The notes beneath the pieces were generated by a model. That model was not told the DNA's origin and made no database searches. It saw nothing but the letters and a program-made list of their open reading frames with translations. The position numbers and the translations under genes were made by a program. From Eubacterium sp. (GTDB lineage: Bacteria > Bacillota > Clostridia > Lachnospirales > Lachnospiraceae), in assembly GCA_017634475.1 (NCBI GenBank), contig JAGBNH010000105.1, positions 1-55,891 on the forward strand: 55,891 bases of DNA. The letters are read 5' to 3'. Shown here piece by piece: positions 7,592 through 15,614 of the stretch; the stretch's first letter is position 1, and each line of letters begins with the position of its first letter.

Positions 7592-8782
7592 ATGGACAAA
7601 TCATTTTTGCGTAGCAGAAATACGGCAGACATTAACCGGGTATCCGCCCGGTGTCTTCGCGTTGTTGTCTATTTCCTTCTGGTCTTTTATGCGTATCTTC
7701 TGATCATCCGTGATTATAATCCGGCCATCCTTTCGGTAAGCTTCGGCATTGCCGTGATCTTTGCCCTTATCCCTACCATTCTGGTTTCCGTATTCAAACA
7801 GGAAGAGAAGAAATATACCCGGCATGTGGTGATCTGGAGTATGGTGATCCTGTCAACGGTACTCATCACGGAGCTTAATACCTCTGCATATCCGTTGCTG
7901 CTGTTCCCCCTGTTCCTTGCATCGCTTTATTATAACCGGACCTTTGTTCTGTATGCGGCGCTTCTTTCCTCCGCCGGACTTCTTGCTTCTGCCGTTTTTC
8001 AGATCAAGTTCCCCGAGCTTACCATTAACCCTGCATTTCATGAATTTGATACGGATTTCCTGCTGACCATCATTCCCTTCCTCATGATCGAAGCCACCAT
8101 GGCGTTCGTGGCCTTCTTTATCGTGGACCGGAATTCTCAGATGATCGATAAGTATATCGATACTGCCGTGACCATGCAGGAAAATGAGAACTATCTGATC
8201 TATGCTTTCTCCGAGATCAGCGAGAATAAATCCAAGGAAACCGGAGAGCATATCAAGCGAGTTGCTGAATATATGCGGGTGCTGGGGCTGGCCTCCGGCT
8301 TTGATCCGGAATACTGCGATAAGCTTGCCGCCGGGGCCATGATGCATGATATCGGAAAGCTGATGATCCCGGAGGAGATCCTGGATAAGCCTTCGAGACT
8401 TACGGATGAAGAGTATCAGATCATGAAGAACCATGTGCTGTACGGTGAAGCGCTCCTGAAGGATTGCCCGGGAGAGATCATGCGGATCGCTTCCACACTG
8501 GCCAAGGAGCACCATGAACGCTGGGATGGCGGTGGTTATCTGGGCATGAAGGGGCAGGAGATCGCCTATATCTCCAGACTCATCGCGGTTTGCGATGTGT
8601 TTGACGCTCTGACATCCAGCAGGTCCTATAAGCGAAGCTGGACGGTGGATCAGGCCTATGAGGAGATCCTGAAAAACAGCGGGAAACAGTTCGATCCGGC
8701 AGTGGTCCGGCTGTTCATCAACAACTTTGACAAGTTTAAGGAGATCCACAGACGGATCCCGGATAAAAAGCAATATTTTTAA
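7592..8782 (+). CDS. Membrane HD-GYP-domain protein (putative cyclic-di-GMP phosphodiesterase)
   Basis: HD-GYP domains hydrolyse cyclic di-GMP. The N-terminal ~175 residues hold about five hydrophobic segments (first ~26-44, last ~150-175) and no recognised sensor domain. The output domain runs from ~205 to 385: ETGEHIKRVAEYM, MMHDIGK (H252 D253), KEHHERWDGGGY near 305-315, and DVFDALTSSRSYK. The signature tripeptide region reads GGGYL instead of GxGYP, losing the proline; metal ligands look intact. It probably degrades c-di-GMP. A GGDEF protein lies at 37-39 kb in this window. Confidence 0.88.
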   Translation: MDKSFLRSRNTADINRVSARCLRVVVYFLLVFYAYLLIIRDYNPAILSVSFGIAVIFALIPTILVSVFKQEEKKYTRHVVIWSMVILSTVLITELNTSAYPLLLFPLFLASLYYNRTFVLYAALLSSAGLLASAVFQIKFPELTINPAFHEFDTDFLLTIIPFLMIEATMAFVAFFIVDRNSQMIDKYIDTAVTMQENENYLIYAFSEISENKSKETGEHIKRVAEYMRVLGLASGFDPEYCDKLAAGAMMHDIGKLMIPEEILDKPSRLTDEEYQIMKNHVLYGEALLKDCPGEIMRIASTLAKEHHERWDGGGYLGMKGQEIAYISRLIAVCDVFDALTSSRSYKRSWTVDQAYEEILKNSGKQFDPAVVRLFINNFDKFKEIHRRIPDKKQYF

Positions 8783-8800
8783 GAAAGCGGAATTAGACTT

Positions 8801-9130
8801 ATGTATCGTGTCATGAATGAATACCTGGCAAAGGTGAAGCTTACCATCGATCAGCGTTTTTCCAGGGAAACAGACCTGTTCCTGGCGGATTGTCCGGAAG
8901 TGATCAAATACTGTATCAACGTGAATTACAATAAATATGTGGTGGATGTGCATCTGAAGGATTTCTCCGTGGATGCGGCGGACCGGTTGTTCTGCCAGCT
9001 GGCCTCCAGGATCGCCAATCCCTATTCCCATATGTCGCTGCGTTATAATGAGGGAAATTGTGTTCGATATCGCTTCGTGACCTGTAATGAGGAAAAAACC
9101 GCTTTTTATATGGACCTGGTCCTGTCTTAA
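8801..9130 (+). CDS. Hypothetical protein, 109 residues
   Basis: I do not recognise this protein. It starts 18 bases after the HD-GYP stop and ends at a strong terminator, so the two form a two-gene unit. It has no signal peptide or membrane segment. It shows alternating strands and helices (KVKLTIDQRF, YNKYVVDVHLKDFSVDAADRL given as YNKYVVDVHLKDF) and three cysteines. Composition and codon use match the neighbours. A partner role for the HD-GYP protein is inferred only from the pairing. Confidence 0.75.
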   Translation: MYRVMNEYLAKVKLTIDQRFSRETDLFLADCPEVIKYCINVNYNKYVVDVHLKDFSVDAADRLFCQLASRIANPYSHMSLRYNEGNCVRYRFVTCNEEKTAFYMDLVLS

Positions 9131-9134
9131 AGAG

Positions 9135-9160
9135 AAAAGAGCCTGCAAGGCTCTTTTTTT
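9135..9160 (+). terminator. Intrinsic terminator after the 109-residue gene
   Basis: A perfect 10-bp stem AAAAGAGCCT / AGGCTCTTTT with a GCA loop runs into a T tract. It isolates lexA from the upstream operon. Confidence 0.9.
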
Positions 9161-9182
9161 AACGAAAATCTCGAAAAAAAGA

Positions 9183-9194
9183 GAACATTTGTTT
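9183..9194 (+). promoter_or_regulatory. LexA (SOS) operator
   Basis: GAAC-ATTT-GTTT matches the Gram-positive LexA box GAACNNNNGTTY. It overlaps the start of the -35 box of the lexA promoter, so bound LexA would block RNA polymerase. This is classic autoregulation. Confidence 0.75.
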
Positions 9195-9221
9195 GCGTTT
9201 ATGAGGGAAACGTGATAGAAT
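9193..9221 (+). promoter_or_regulatory. lexA promoter
   Basis: TTGCGT (9193-9198) and TAGAAT (9216-9221) are 17 bases apart and lie immediately 3' of and overlapping the LexA box. Transcription would start ~30 bases before ATG 9257, behind the ribosome site AAAGGAGATG. Confidence 0.7.
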
Positions 9222-9256
9222 AGCTGTAAATAAACATTTTCAAAGGAGATGAACAC

Positions 9257-9928
9257 ATGCGCTATTCCGCTTCTGGTTCAGAGCTTAGCTCGGATTCGAA
9301 TAAAGAACGACTTTCCGCCAAGCAGGCGGAGATCCTGGAATTCATCAAGAAGAATATCCTGTCTAAAGGATATCCGCCTTCGGTACGGGAGATCTGTGAT
9401 GCGGTGCATCTGAGTTCTACCTCTTCCGTTCATTCCCAGCTGAACAAGCTGGAGGCAAAGGGCTATATCCGCCGGGATCCCACGAAACCCCGTACCCTGG
9501 AGATCGTGGATGATGACGCCTTCAATCTGTCCCGGAGAGAAGTGGTAAATGTACCCCTGGTGGGCCGGGTGGCAGCAGGAGAGCCGCTTCTTGCAGTGGA
9601 GAATATCGAGAATTATATCCCGGTGCTTCCGGAATATCTTCCCAATGCTCCCACATTTATGCTCAGGGTCAAGGGCGACAGCATGATCAATGTGGGGATC
9701 TATGACCGGGATCTGCTCATCGTGGAAGAGACTCCCTCTGCGAAAAACGGAGACATCGTTGTGGCCATGGTGGATGAAGCGGGAGGCAGCTCCGTCACGG
9801 TGAAAACCTTCTATAAGGAACTGAACCATATCCGCCTTCAGCCGGAGAATGATACCATGGATCCCATCATCGTTCCCGACTGCAAGATCCTGGGAAGAGT
9901 AGTGGGCGTTTTCCGTATCCTCAGATGA
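9257..9928 (+). CDS. lexA: SOS repressor LexA
   Basis: LexA represses DNA-damage genes and cleaves itself when RecA is activated. The 223 residues include an N-terminal winged helix (~18-83: QAEILEFIKKN, then PPSVREICDAVHLSSTSSVH), the A107-G108 cleavage site in GRVAAGEP, the nucleophile S142 in KGDSM and the general base K183 in VTVKTF. The extra ~16 polar N-terminal residues are unusual. An SOS box and promoter lie directly upstream. Confidence 0.97.
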   Translation: MRYSASGSELSSDSNKERLSAKQAEILEFIKKNILSKGYPPSVREICDAVHLSSTSSVHSQLNKLEAKGYIRRDPTKPRTLEIVDDDAFNLSRREVVNVPLVGRVAAGEPLLAVENIENYIPVLPEYLPNAPTFMLRVKGDSMINVGIYDRDLLIVEETPSAKNGDIVVAMVDEAGGSSVTVKTFYKELNHIRLQPENDTMDPIIVPDCKILGRVVGVFRILR

Positions 9929-10258
9929 TGGGGTGTGTCCGGTTTTATCCATGAAAAGCGTTCCCCTTGCGAGCCTTCCGAAGGCATGGGGACCTCTATA
10001 TTTTAAATCATACAAAAGTTCTGTCTTTCCGGGTGAAATGACGGATCCTGTTCCGGTTCTTCGGGACAAGATTCCTCAAAACCCTTGGGATCACAGGACT
10101 TTTTTTGTCAGAAAAGCAGTTGATTATTGTTCCGACTTGTTTTATCATGTAGATACTTATGTTTATCCGAAAATGGGCATAGAAGTGTCCAAAGCAGGGT
10201 AAGCATCTGAAAGATCAATGTTTTTAGATCGAAGGATTTCGATTGAAGGAGAACCGTA
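9929..10258 (+). other. 330-base intergenic region between lexA and hisZ
   Basis: I find no convincing gene. It holds a compound hairpin at 9961-9992 (outer TTCCCC/GGGGA, inner GCCTT/AAGGC) and a weak terminator-like pairing TCCTGT (10046-10051) with ACAGGA (10093-10098) followed by seven Ts. It also holds the his promoter at 10120-10148 and a small ATCGAA/TTCGAT hairpin at 10228-10243, just before the hisZ ribosome site. No T-box core motif is present. The sequence around 10030-10085 could be a decayed palindromic repeat. Confidence 0.6.
10120..10148 (+). promoter_or_regulatory. Promoter of the histidine operon
   Basis: TTGATT (10120-10125) and TATCAT (10143-10148) are 17 bases apart, ~110 bases before hisZ. 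The leader is too short and lacks the motifs for a T-box or a His-codon-rich attenuator peptide that I could identify. Confidence 0.65.
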
Positions 10259-11527
10259 ATGAAAGAAACTCTGCTTCATACCCCCGAGGGTGTGCGGGAC
10301 GTCTATGGCGACGAGTGTCGGAAAAAGAATCAGCTGTTAAGGGACATTCATCATGTTCTGCATCTGTACAGCTACCATGATATCGAGACGCCCAGCTTTG
10401 AATATTTTAATATCTTCAATATGGACAGAGGTTCTGCGCATTCGGACGAGATGTATAAGTTCTTTGACCGGGACAACCGTACACTGGTCATGCGCCCGGA
10501 TTTTACCCCCAGCGTTGCCCGCTGCGTAGCCAAGTATTATGCGGATGAGGAGCTTCCTGTACGTTTATGCTATTCCGGGAAGACCTTTAAGAATACGCTG
10601 CTGCATCAGGGAAAGCCCAGCATCGTTACCCAGATCGGCTGCGAACTGGTCAATGACGCTTCCTCCGCTGCAGACGCGGAAATGATCTCCTGTGTTATCG
10701 ATTCCCTGAAGGCGGCAAAGCTGACGGATTTTCAGATCGCCATCGGTGAAGTGGATTTCTTTAAGGGACTGATGGAAGAAGCGGGAGTCAGCGCTGAGGA
10801 AGAAGAGGTCATCCGGGATTTCATTCAGATCCGGAATTTCTTTGGCCTCAGTGAATATGTGGAGCATCTGGATCTTCCCGATCATACCAGGAAGGCCCTT
10901 TCTACTTTTGACCGGCTGTTCGGCGGCCTGGAGGCTCTGGATATGGCAGAAACCTTTACCCGGAGCCGGAGAGCGCTGGAAGCCATAGAGCGTCTTCGCA
11001 AGGTGTATTCCGCCATTCGTCTTTACGGTTATGAGGATTATATCAGTATCGATCTGGGCATGCTGAACGGATATGATTATTATACCGGCATCGTTTTCAG
11101 CGGTTATACCTTCGGTACCGGAGATGCCATCGTTAAGGGCGGAAGATATGATGATCTTCTGCAGCAGTTCGGTAAGGATGCACCCTCTGTGGGCTTCGCC
11201 ATTGTGATCGACGAGCTCATGTCGGCCCTTAACCGTCAGCAGATCGGACCGGACAGCCCGGTGGACCGGGTGATGGTGATCTATCCTGTGGAATATCAGG
11301 AAACGGCAGTTTCTCTTGGCAGGTCCTTAAGGGAGGCAAATGTGAAAACGGAACTGATCCGGAAGTCCACCCGACACGCCCTTACCGAGTATCTGGCCCA
11401 TGCGGACAGAAACCGGGTAAAGATGGTGTATTTCTTCCTTTCCGAGAACCGGGTGCTTTGCTGTGACCGGATCAACCGGACCCAGGAGGAAAAGAATTTG
11501 ACCGATATCCATGAGGAGGATTTTTAA
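10259..11527 (+). CDS. hisZ: ATP phosphoribosyltransferase regulatory subunit HisZ
   Basis: HisZ is a histidyl-tRNA-synthetase-like protein that pairs with short-form HisG to make the first, feedback-controlled enzyme of histidine synthesis. The 422 residues retain the class-II fold: TPEGVRDVYGDE, the motif-2-like MRPDFTPSVARCVA and the GMLNGYDYYTGIVFSGY segment. The short HisG encoded next supports HisZ over HisS. The anticodon-binding domain expected of HisS is replaced by a ~100-residue tail. GAAGGAG precedes ATG 10259. Confidence 0.93.
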   Translation: MKETLLHTPEGVRDVYGDECRKKNQLLRDIHHVLHLYSYHDIETPSFEYFNIFNMDRGSAHSDEMYKFFDRDNRTLVMRPDFTPSVARCVAKYYADEELPVRLCYSGKTFKNTLLHQGKPSIVTQIGCELVNDASSAADAEMISCVIDSLKAAKLTDFQIAIGEVDFFKGLMEEAGVSAEEEEVIRDFIQIRNFFGLSEYVEHLDLPDHTRKALSTFDRLFGGLEALDMAETFTRSRRALEAIERLRKVYSAIRLYGYEDYISIDLGMLNGYDYYTGIVFSGYTFGTGDAIVKGGRYDDLLQQFGKDAPSVGFAIVIDELMSALNRQQIGPDSPVDRVMVIYPVEYQETAVSLGRSLREANVKTELIRKSTRHALTEYLAHADRNRVKMVYFFLSENRVLCCDRINRTQEEKNLTDIHEEDF

Positions 11528-11530
11528 TCG

Positions 11531-12181
11531 ATGCGTTATCTGACCTTTGCCCTGGCAAAAGGGCGTTTGGCGAAAAAATCCATGGCTCTTTTCGAGAAGG
11601 TGGGGATCTCCTGTGAGGAAATGAAGGATCCTGATACCAGAAAGCTGATCTTTACCAATGAAGAGCTGGGACTCCGGTTCTTCCTGGCCAAGCCCAGCGA
11701 TGTGCCCACCTATGTGGAGTACGGCGTTGCGGATATTGGCGTAGTGGGAAAGGATACCCTGCTGGAGGAAAACCGGAATCTGTACGAGGTCCTGGATCTT
11801 GGATACGGCAAATGCAGGATGTGTGTCTGTGGACCGGAGAGTGCGGGAGAACTGCTTAAGCGGAATGAGATCATCCGGGTGGCTTCGAAGTATCCGGTTA
11901 TCGCCAAAAACTATTTTCAGAATAAGAAGAATCAGAGCGTGGAGATCATCAAGCTGAACGGCTCTGTGGAGCTTGCTCCTATCGTAGGACTGGCGGATGT
12001 GATCGTGGATATCGTTGAGACCGGAAGTACCCTTCGGGAGAACGGACTTACCGTTCTGGAAGAGGTATGTCCTCTGTCCGCCCGGATCGTAGTGAATCAG
12101 GTAAGCCTTAAGCTGGAGCATGAGCGGATCCGGAAGTTCCTTACGGATGTGAACGAAGCGCTGAAAAAAGAGAATCAATAA
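11531..12181 (+). CDS. hisG: ATP phosphoribosyltransferase, short form (catalytic)
   Basis: HisG joins ATP and PRPP in the first step of histidine synthesis. At 216 residues it lacks the C-terminal regulatory domain of long HisG, and so needs HisZ, encoded three bases upstream. LTFALAKGRLAKKS, VEYGVADIGVVGKD and the PRPP loop VDIVETGSTLRENGL are visible. AGGAGG before ATG 11531 lies inside the end of hisZ. Confidence 0.97.
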   Translation: MRYLTFALAKGRLAKKSMALFEKVGISCEEMKDPDTRKLIFTNEELGLRFFLAKPSDVPTYVEYGVADIGVVGKDTLLEENRNLYEVLDLGYGKCRMCVCGPESAGELLKRNEIIRVASKYPVIAKNYFQNKKNQSVEIIKLNGSVELAPIVGLADVIVDIVETGSTLRENGLTVLEEVCPLSARIVVNQVSLKLEHERIRKFLTDVNEALKKENQ

Positions 12182-12196
12182 ATGGAGGACAGGATC

Positions 12197-13486
12197 ATGC
12201 GGATTATGGATTTGACTCCGGAAAACCGGAAAAATATACAATCCTTTATCAAGCGGACCACAGATGATTACGGTCCCTATGAGAAAACGGTAAAGGAGAT
12301 CGTGGAAGCCGTACATACCCGCGGGGATGCGGCACTCCTGGAATATACCAGTAAATTTGACAAGGCAGAGCTTACGCCGGAGACCATGAAGGTCGCCGAT
12401 GCTGAGATCGAGGAAGCCTACAGGCAGGTGGATCCGGCCCTCCTTTCCGTCATCCGGAAAGCCATCCGGAACATCGAGGAATATCATGAGCTGCAGAAAC
12501 GAAACAGCTGGATCACCACCAGACCGGACGGAAGCATCCTGGGACAGAAGATCTCTCCCGTAGAGTACGCCGGCGTCTATGTGCCCGGCGGAAAGGCAGC
12601 TTATCCCTCTACGGTTCTGATGAACGTGGTACCCGCCAGAGTAGCGGGGGTTCCCAATATCGTCATGTGCACTCCCTGCAACAAGGAAGGGGTGGTTTAT
12701 CCCAATACTCTGGTTGCAGCAAAGGAAGCGGGAGTGACCGACATTTATAAATGCGGAGGAGCCCAGGCCATCGCCGCTCTTGCCTACGGTACGGAGACCA
12801 TTCCGAAGGTGGATAAGATCGTCGGCCCCGGAAATATATTCGTAGCCATTGCAAAACGGGTGGTATTCGGCCACGTAAGTATTGATTCCATCGCAGGCCC
12901 CAGTGAGATCCTGGTGCTTGCGGACGATACACCGGATCCGAAATATGTGGCTGCCGATCTTCTTTCTCAGGCAGAGCATGACGAGCTTGCATCCGCGGTG
13001 CTTGTCACCACCAGCCGTAAGCTGGCGGAAGAGGTGGATCAGTGGGTCGGCAGGTTCACAGCCGAGCTGGAGCGTAAGGACATCATCGAGAAGTCCCTGG
13101 AGAATTTCGGCTATATCTTCATTGCGGAAAATATGGACGACGCCATCGATGCGGCCAACTCCATTGCACCTGAGCATATGGAGATCCTGACGAATGATCC
13201 CTTCGGGACCATGACCCGGATCAAGAACGCCGGCGCCATGTTCCTCGGCGAGTATTCCTCCGAACCTCTGGGAGATTACTTCGCAGGACCTAATCACGTG
13301 CTTCCCACCAACGGGACAGCCAGATTCTTCTCACCTCTGGGTGTGGACGATTTCATTAAGAAGTCCAGTATCATCAGCTATTCCAGGGAAGCTTTGCAGC
13401 CGGTCTATAAAGATATCATCACCTTCGCACAGTCCGAAGGCCTGACGGCACATGCGAATTCCATCCGCGTAAGATTCGAGGACTAA
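12197..13486 (+). CDS. hisD: Histidinol dehydrogenase
   Basis: HisD carries out the last two oxidations, histidinol to histidine, with NAD and zinc. I placed the start at ATG 12197 because GGAGGA at 12184-12189 is seven bases away; the upstream ATG at 12182 abuts the hisG stop and overlaps that site. That gives 429 residues, normal for the family. PGGKAAYPSTVLM, GPGNIFVAIAKR, IDSIAGPSEILV and the metal-binding SQAEHDELASAVL segment are present. Confidence 0.96.
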   Translation: MRIMDLTPENRKNIQSFIKRTTDDYGPYEKTVKEIVEAVHTRGDAALLEYTSKFDKAELTPETMKVADAEIEEAYRQVDPALLSVIRKAIRNIEEYHELQKRNSWITTRPDGSILGQKISPVEYAGVYVPGGKAAYPSTVLMNVVPARVAGVPNIVMCTPCNKEGVVYPNTLVAAKEAGVTDIYKCGGAQAIAALAYGTETIPKVDKIVGPGNIFVAIAKRVVFGHVSIDSIAGPSEILVLADDTPDPKYVAADLLSQAEHDELASAVLVTTSRKLAEEVDQWVGRFTAELERKDIIEKSLENFGYIFIAENMDDAIDAANSIAPEHMEILTNDPFGTMTRIKNAGAMFLGEYSSEPLGDYFAGPNHVLPTNGTARFFSPLGVDDFIKKSSIISYSREALQPVYKDIITFAQSEGLTAHANSIRVRFED

Positions 13487-13548
13487 TGTCATTCTGAGCC
13501 GCAAGGCGAGCGCACCTTAAGCGCGCAGCCTGCGAGGGAAGAATCTCA
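13487..13548 (+). repeat. Palindromic intergenic repeat (REP-like) between hisD and hisB
   Basis: It starts directly after the hisD stop with TGTCATTCTGAGC and ends with GAAGAATCTC just before the hisB ribosome site. The centre folds as CGCA(A)GGC..GCGC with GCGC..GCC-TGCG (13500-13534) around ACCTTAA. These end sequences match a short palindromic element that I recall as widespread in gut Firmicutes and other bacteria. It is GC-richer than its surroundings. Confidence 0.65.
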
Positions 13549-13561
13549 GAGAGGAGAACAT

Positions 13562-14155
13562 ATGGATAACAGAAAAGGCGTGATCAGCCGTACTACCGGC
13601 GAAACCGACATCACCGCAGTCCTTGACCTGGACGGCTCCGGTGTGGCAGCGGTGGATACCGGTATCGGTTTCTTTGATCATATGTTGAACAGCTTTGCAA
13701 AGCACGGTTTCTTTGATCTGAGTCTCTCTGCCAGGGGAGACCTTATAGTGGACAGCCACCATACCATCGAGGATACCGGTATCGTACTGGGTAAGGCCAT
13801 TAAGGATGCTTTGGGCGATAAGGCCGGGATCCGGCGCTACGCCTCCTTTGCCATGCCCATGGATGAGACCCTGGTCCTCTGTGCCGTGGATCTGTCCGGC
13901 AGACCGTATCTCTCCTATGATCTTGAACTCACAACACCGAGAGTGGGGTATTTCGATACGGAAATGACCAAGGAATTCTTCTATGCCGTTTCCTATGCTG
14001 CGGAAATGAACCTGCATTTGCGTCAGCTTTCCGGCAGTAATAACCATCATATCATTGAAGCCGCATTTAAGGCTTTTGCAAATGCACTGCATCTTGCAAC
14101 GCGGATCGATGAACGCCTGAACGGAGATATTCTTTCCACGAAGGGCTCGTTGTAA
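13562..14155 (+). CDS. hisB: Imidazoleglycerol-phosphate dehydratase
   Basis: This is the manganese enzyme for the sixth step of histidine synthesis. It is the monofunctional 197-residue form. Duplicated metal-binding motifs are visible: [24 protein letters not shown], and in the second half [17 protein letters not shown]. The ribosome site GAGAGGAG directly follows the palindromic repeat, so hisB keeps its own translation signal inside the operon. Confidence 0.97.
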   Translation: MDNRKGVISRTTGETDITAVLDLDGSGVAAVDTGIGFFDHMLNSFAKHGFFDLSLSARGDLIVDSHHTIEDTGIVLGKAIKDALGDKAGIRRYASFAMPMDETLVLCAVDLSGRPYLSYDLELTTPRVGYFDTEMTKEFFYAVSYAAEMNLHLRQLSGSNNHHIIEAAFKAFANALHLATRIDERLNGDILSTKGSL

Positions 14156-14180
14156 TCAGTTGAGAAAGGGGCATACCATT

Positions 14181-15443
14181 ATGGAAAACAGACTGATCAT
14201 TCCCTGTGTAACCAAGGAAGATCCGGTTACCGAAGCAAAGTTTTATAATGATACCGGTGCCGACGCCGTTGCATTTTTTGACAGCGAGGCCTCCAGGGAA
14301 GGGTTGGAGAAAAATATTCCCGTGATCCGGGAGATCGCCAGAGCCATTGATATTCCCATCATCGCCTGCGGCGGTGTCCGCCGTCTGGAGGATGTGAAAA
14401 AGCTGCTTTATGCCGGCGCCTCCAAGGTCTGCATGAAGTCTGCACCTCTGGAAAATATCGGTATCGTACGTGAAGCCTCCGACCGTTTTGGCTCGGAGCG
14501 GATCATCGTTACCATCGATCTGACCGAATGCGAAGATCCCATTGCCTATGGGAAGCTTCTGAAGGAATCCGGCGCGGGAGAACTGCTTCTCCTGCATTAT
14601 GACCGTCTTCCGGATTATCCGGAGATCGTCCGGCGAATCCGTCGGGAGGTGGGACTTCCGGTGATCGCTTCCTCCTACAGCACCGAGGGCGACGAGATCG
14701 CTCAGCTGCTGAAGGATACCCAGGCAGAGACCATCAGCCTCTACAATCTGCAGCAGCATGACGTGATGCAGATCAAGCAGGCCTGCCGGGCTGCGGAAGT
14801 GGAAGTGAATCTCTTTGAAAGCTCCATGGATTTCTCCGAATTTAAGACCGATGAGAAGGGTCTGGTTCCCTGTATCGTTCAGGATTATAAATCCAAGGAG
14901 ATTCTGATGATGGCCTATATGAACAGGGAATCCTTTGAACAGACCATCCGTACGGGAAGGATGACCTATTTCTCCAGAAGCAGACAGCAGCTTTGGGTTA
15001 AGGGCGAGACCAGCGGACATTTTCAGTTCGTTAAAGCCCTCTCCATTGACTGTGACAGGGATACGATCCTGGCCAGGGTTTCCCAGGTGGGTGCAGCCTG
15101 CCATACCGGCAACCGGAGCTGCTTCTATACACCCCTGGTGGAGAAGGCTTATGATGATACCAATCCGCTGACCATTTTCGAAGATGTATATCAGGTGATC
15201 GCGGATCGCAAAAAGAAACCGAAGGAAGGCTCCTATACCAATTACCTCTTCGATAAGGGAATCGATAAGATCCTGAAGAAGTTTGGCGAGGAAGCAACAG
15301 AGGTGGTGATCGCCGCCAAGAACCCGGATACGGAGGAGATCAAGTACGAGATCTCCGACCTGCTCTATCATATGATGGTGCTTATGGTGGACCGGGGAGT
15401 GGCCTGGGAGGATATCACCCAGGAACTTGCGGAAAGGAGATAG
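14181..15443 (+). CDS. hisIE: HisF-like barrel fused to phosphoribosyl-AMP cyclohydrolase / phosphoribosyl-ATP pyrophosphatase
   Basis: It has three parts. Residues ~1-215 align with the HisF/HisA TIM barrel ([28 protein letters not shown], shown as [12 protein letters not shown]). Residues ~225-320 are HisI, with [23 protein letters not shown] and the zinc site [12 protein letters not shown]. Residues ~335-420 are HisE ([30 protein letters not shown]). HisI and HisE look active. In the barrel the HisF catalytic Asp of IIPCLD is Thr, and the second phosphate loop (ASGGAG) reads ASSYSTEG, so it is probably not a cyclase. Start ATG 14181 follows GAAAGGGG. hisA, hisF, hisH and hisC are not in the window. 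Confidence 0.88.
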   Translation: MENRLIIPCVTKEDPVTEAKFYNDTGADAVAFFDSEASREGLEKNIPVIREIARAIDIPIIACGGVRRLEDVKKLLYAGASKVCMKSAPLENIGIVREASDRFGSERIIVTIDLTECEDPIAYGKLLKESGAGELLLLHYDRLPDYPEIVRRIRREVGLPVIASSYSTEGDEIAQLLKDTQAETISLYNLQQHDVMQIKQACRAAEVEVNLFESSMDFSEFKTDEKGLVPCIVQDYKSKEILMMAYMNRESFEQTIRTGRMTYFSRSRQQLWVKGETSGHFQFVKALSIDCDRDTILARVSQVGAACHTGNRSCFYTPLVEKAYDDTNPLTIFEDVYQVIADRKKKPKEGSYTNYLFDKGIDKILKKFGEEATEVVIAAKNPDTEEIKYEISDLLYHMMVLMVDRGVAWEDITQELAERR

Positions 15444-15446
15444 TCC

Positions 15447-15614
15447 ATGGGTGCAGTATTTGCTGAATTAGGAACCTATGCCATTAAATTTGTGGTATTT
15501 CTGATCCTGGCCATATGTGGTTTTTTCGCCGGGACAAAATGGAGGAAGGCCAAGGATGAAAAGGCTGCAAAAGCTGACATGAAGGCCGAAACGAAGGAGG
15601 AAGCAAGAAAGTGA
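15447..15614 (+). CDS. Small membrane protein, 55 residues
   Basis: ATG 15447 follows AAAGGAGA at ideal spacing. The protein is one membrane helix (residues ~10-29, YAIKFVVFLILAICGFFAG) with a charged Lys/Glu/Ala tail facing the cytoplasm. Its TGA overlaps the GTG start of alaS (GTGA, 15611-15614), so translation is coupled. Function unknown. The good ribosome site, clear topology and coupling make it a real gene. Confidence 0.72.
   Translation: MGAVFAELGTYAIKFVVFLILAICGFFAGTKWRKAKDEKAAKADMKAETKEEARK

Noticed and set aside
9933-10202. An 89-codon open frame between lexA and hisZ.
   Set aside because: No ribosome site, composition unlike a protein, and it spans the his promoter and several hairpins.
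10149-10258. A possible T-box or attenuator before hisZ.
   Set aside because: The T-box core sequence and a His-rich leader peptide are not present; only a small hairpin is visible.
11327-13297. A 656-codon open frame on the - strand opposite hisZ/hisG/hisD.
   Set aside because: It is a shadow of the + strand his genes, which have clear family motifs. It has no ribosome site and no recognisable protein.
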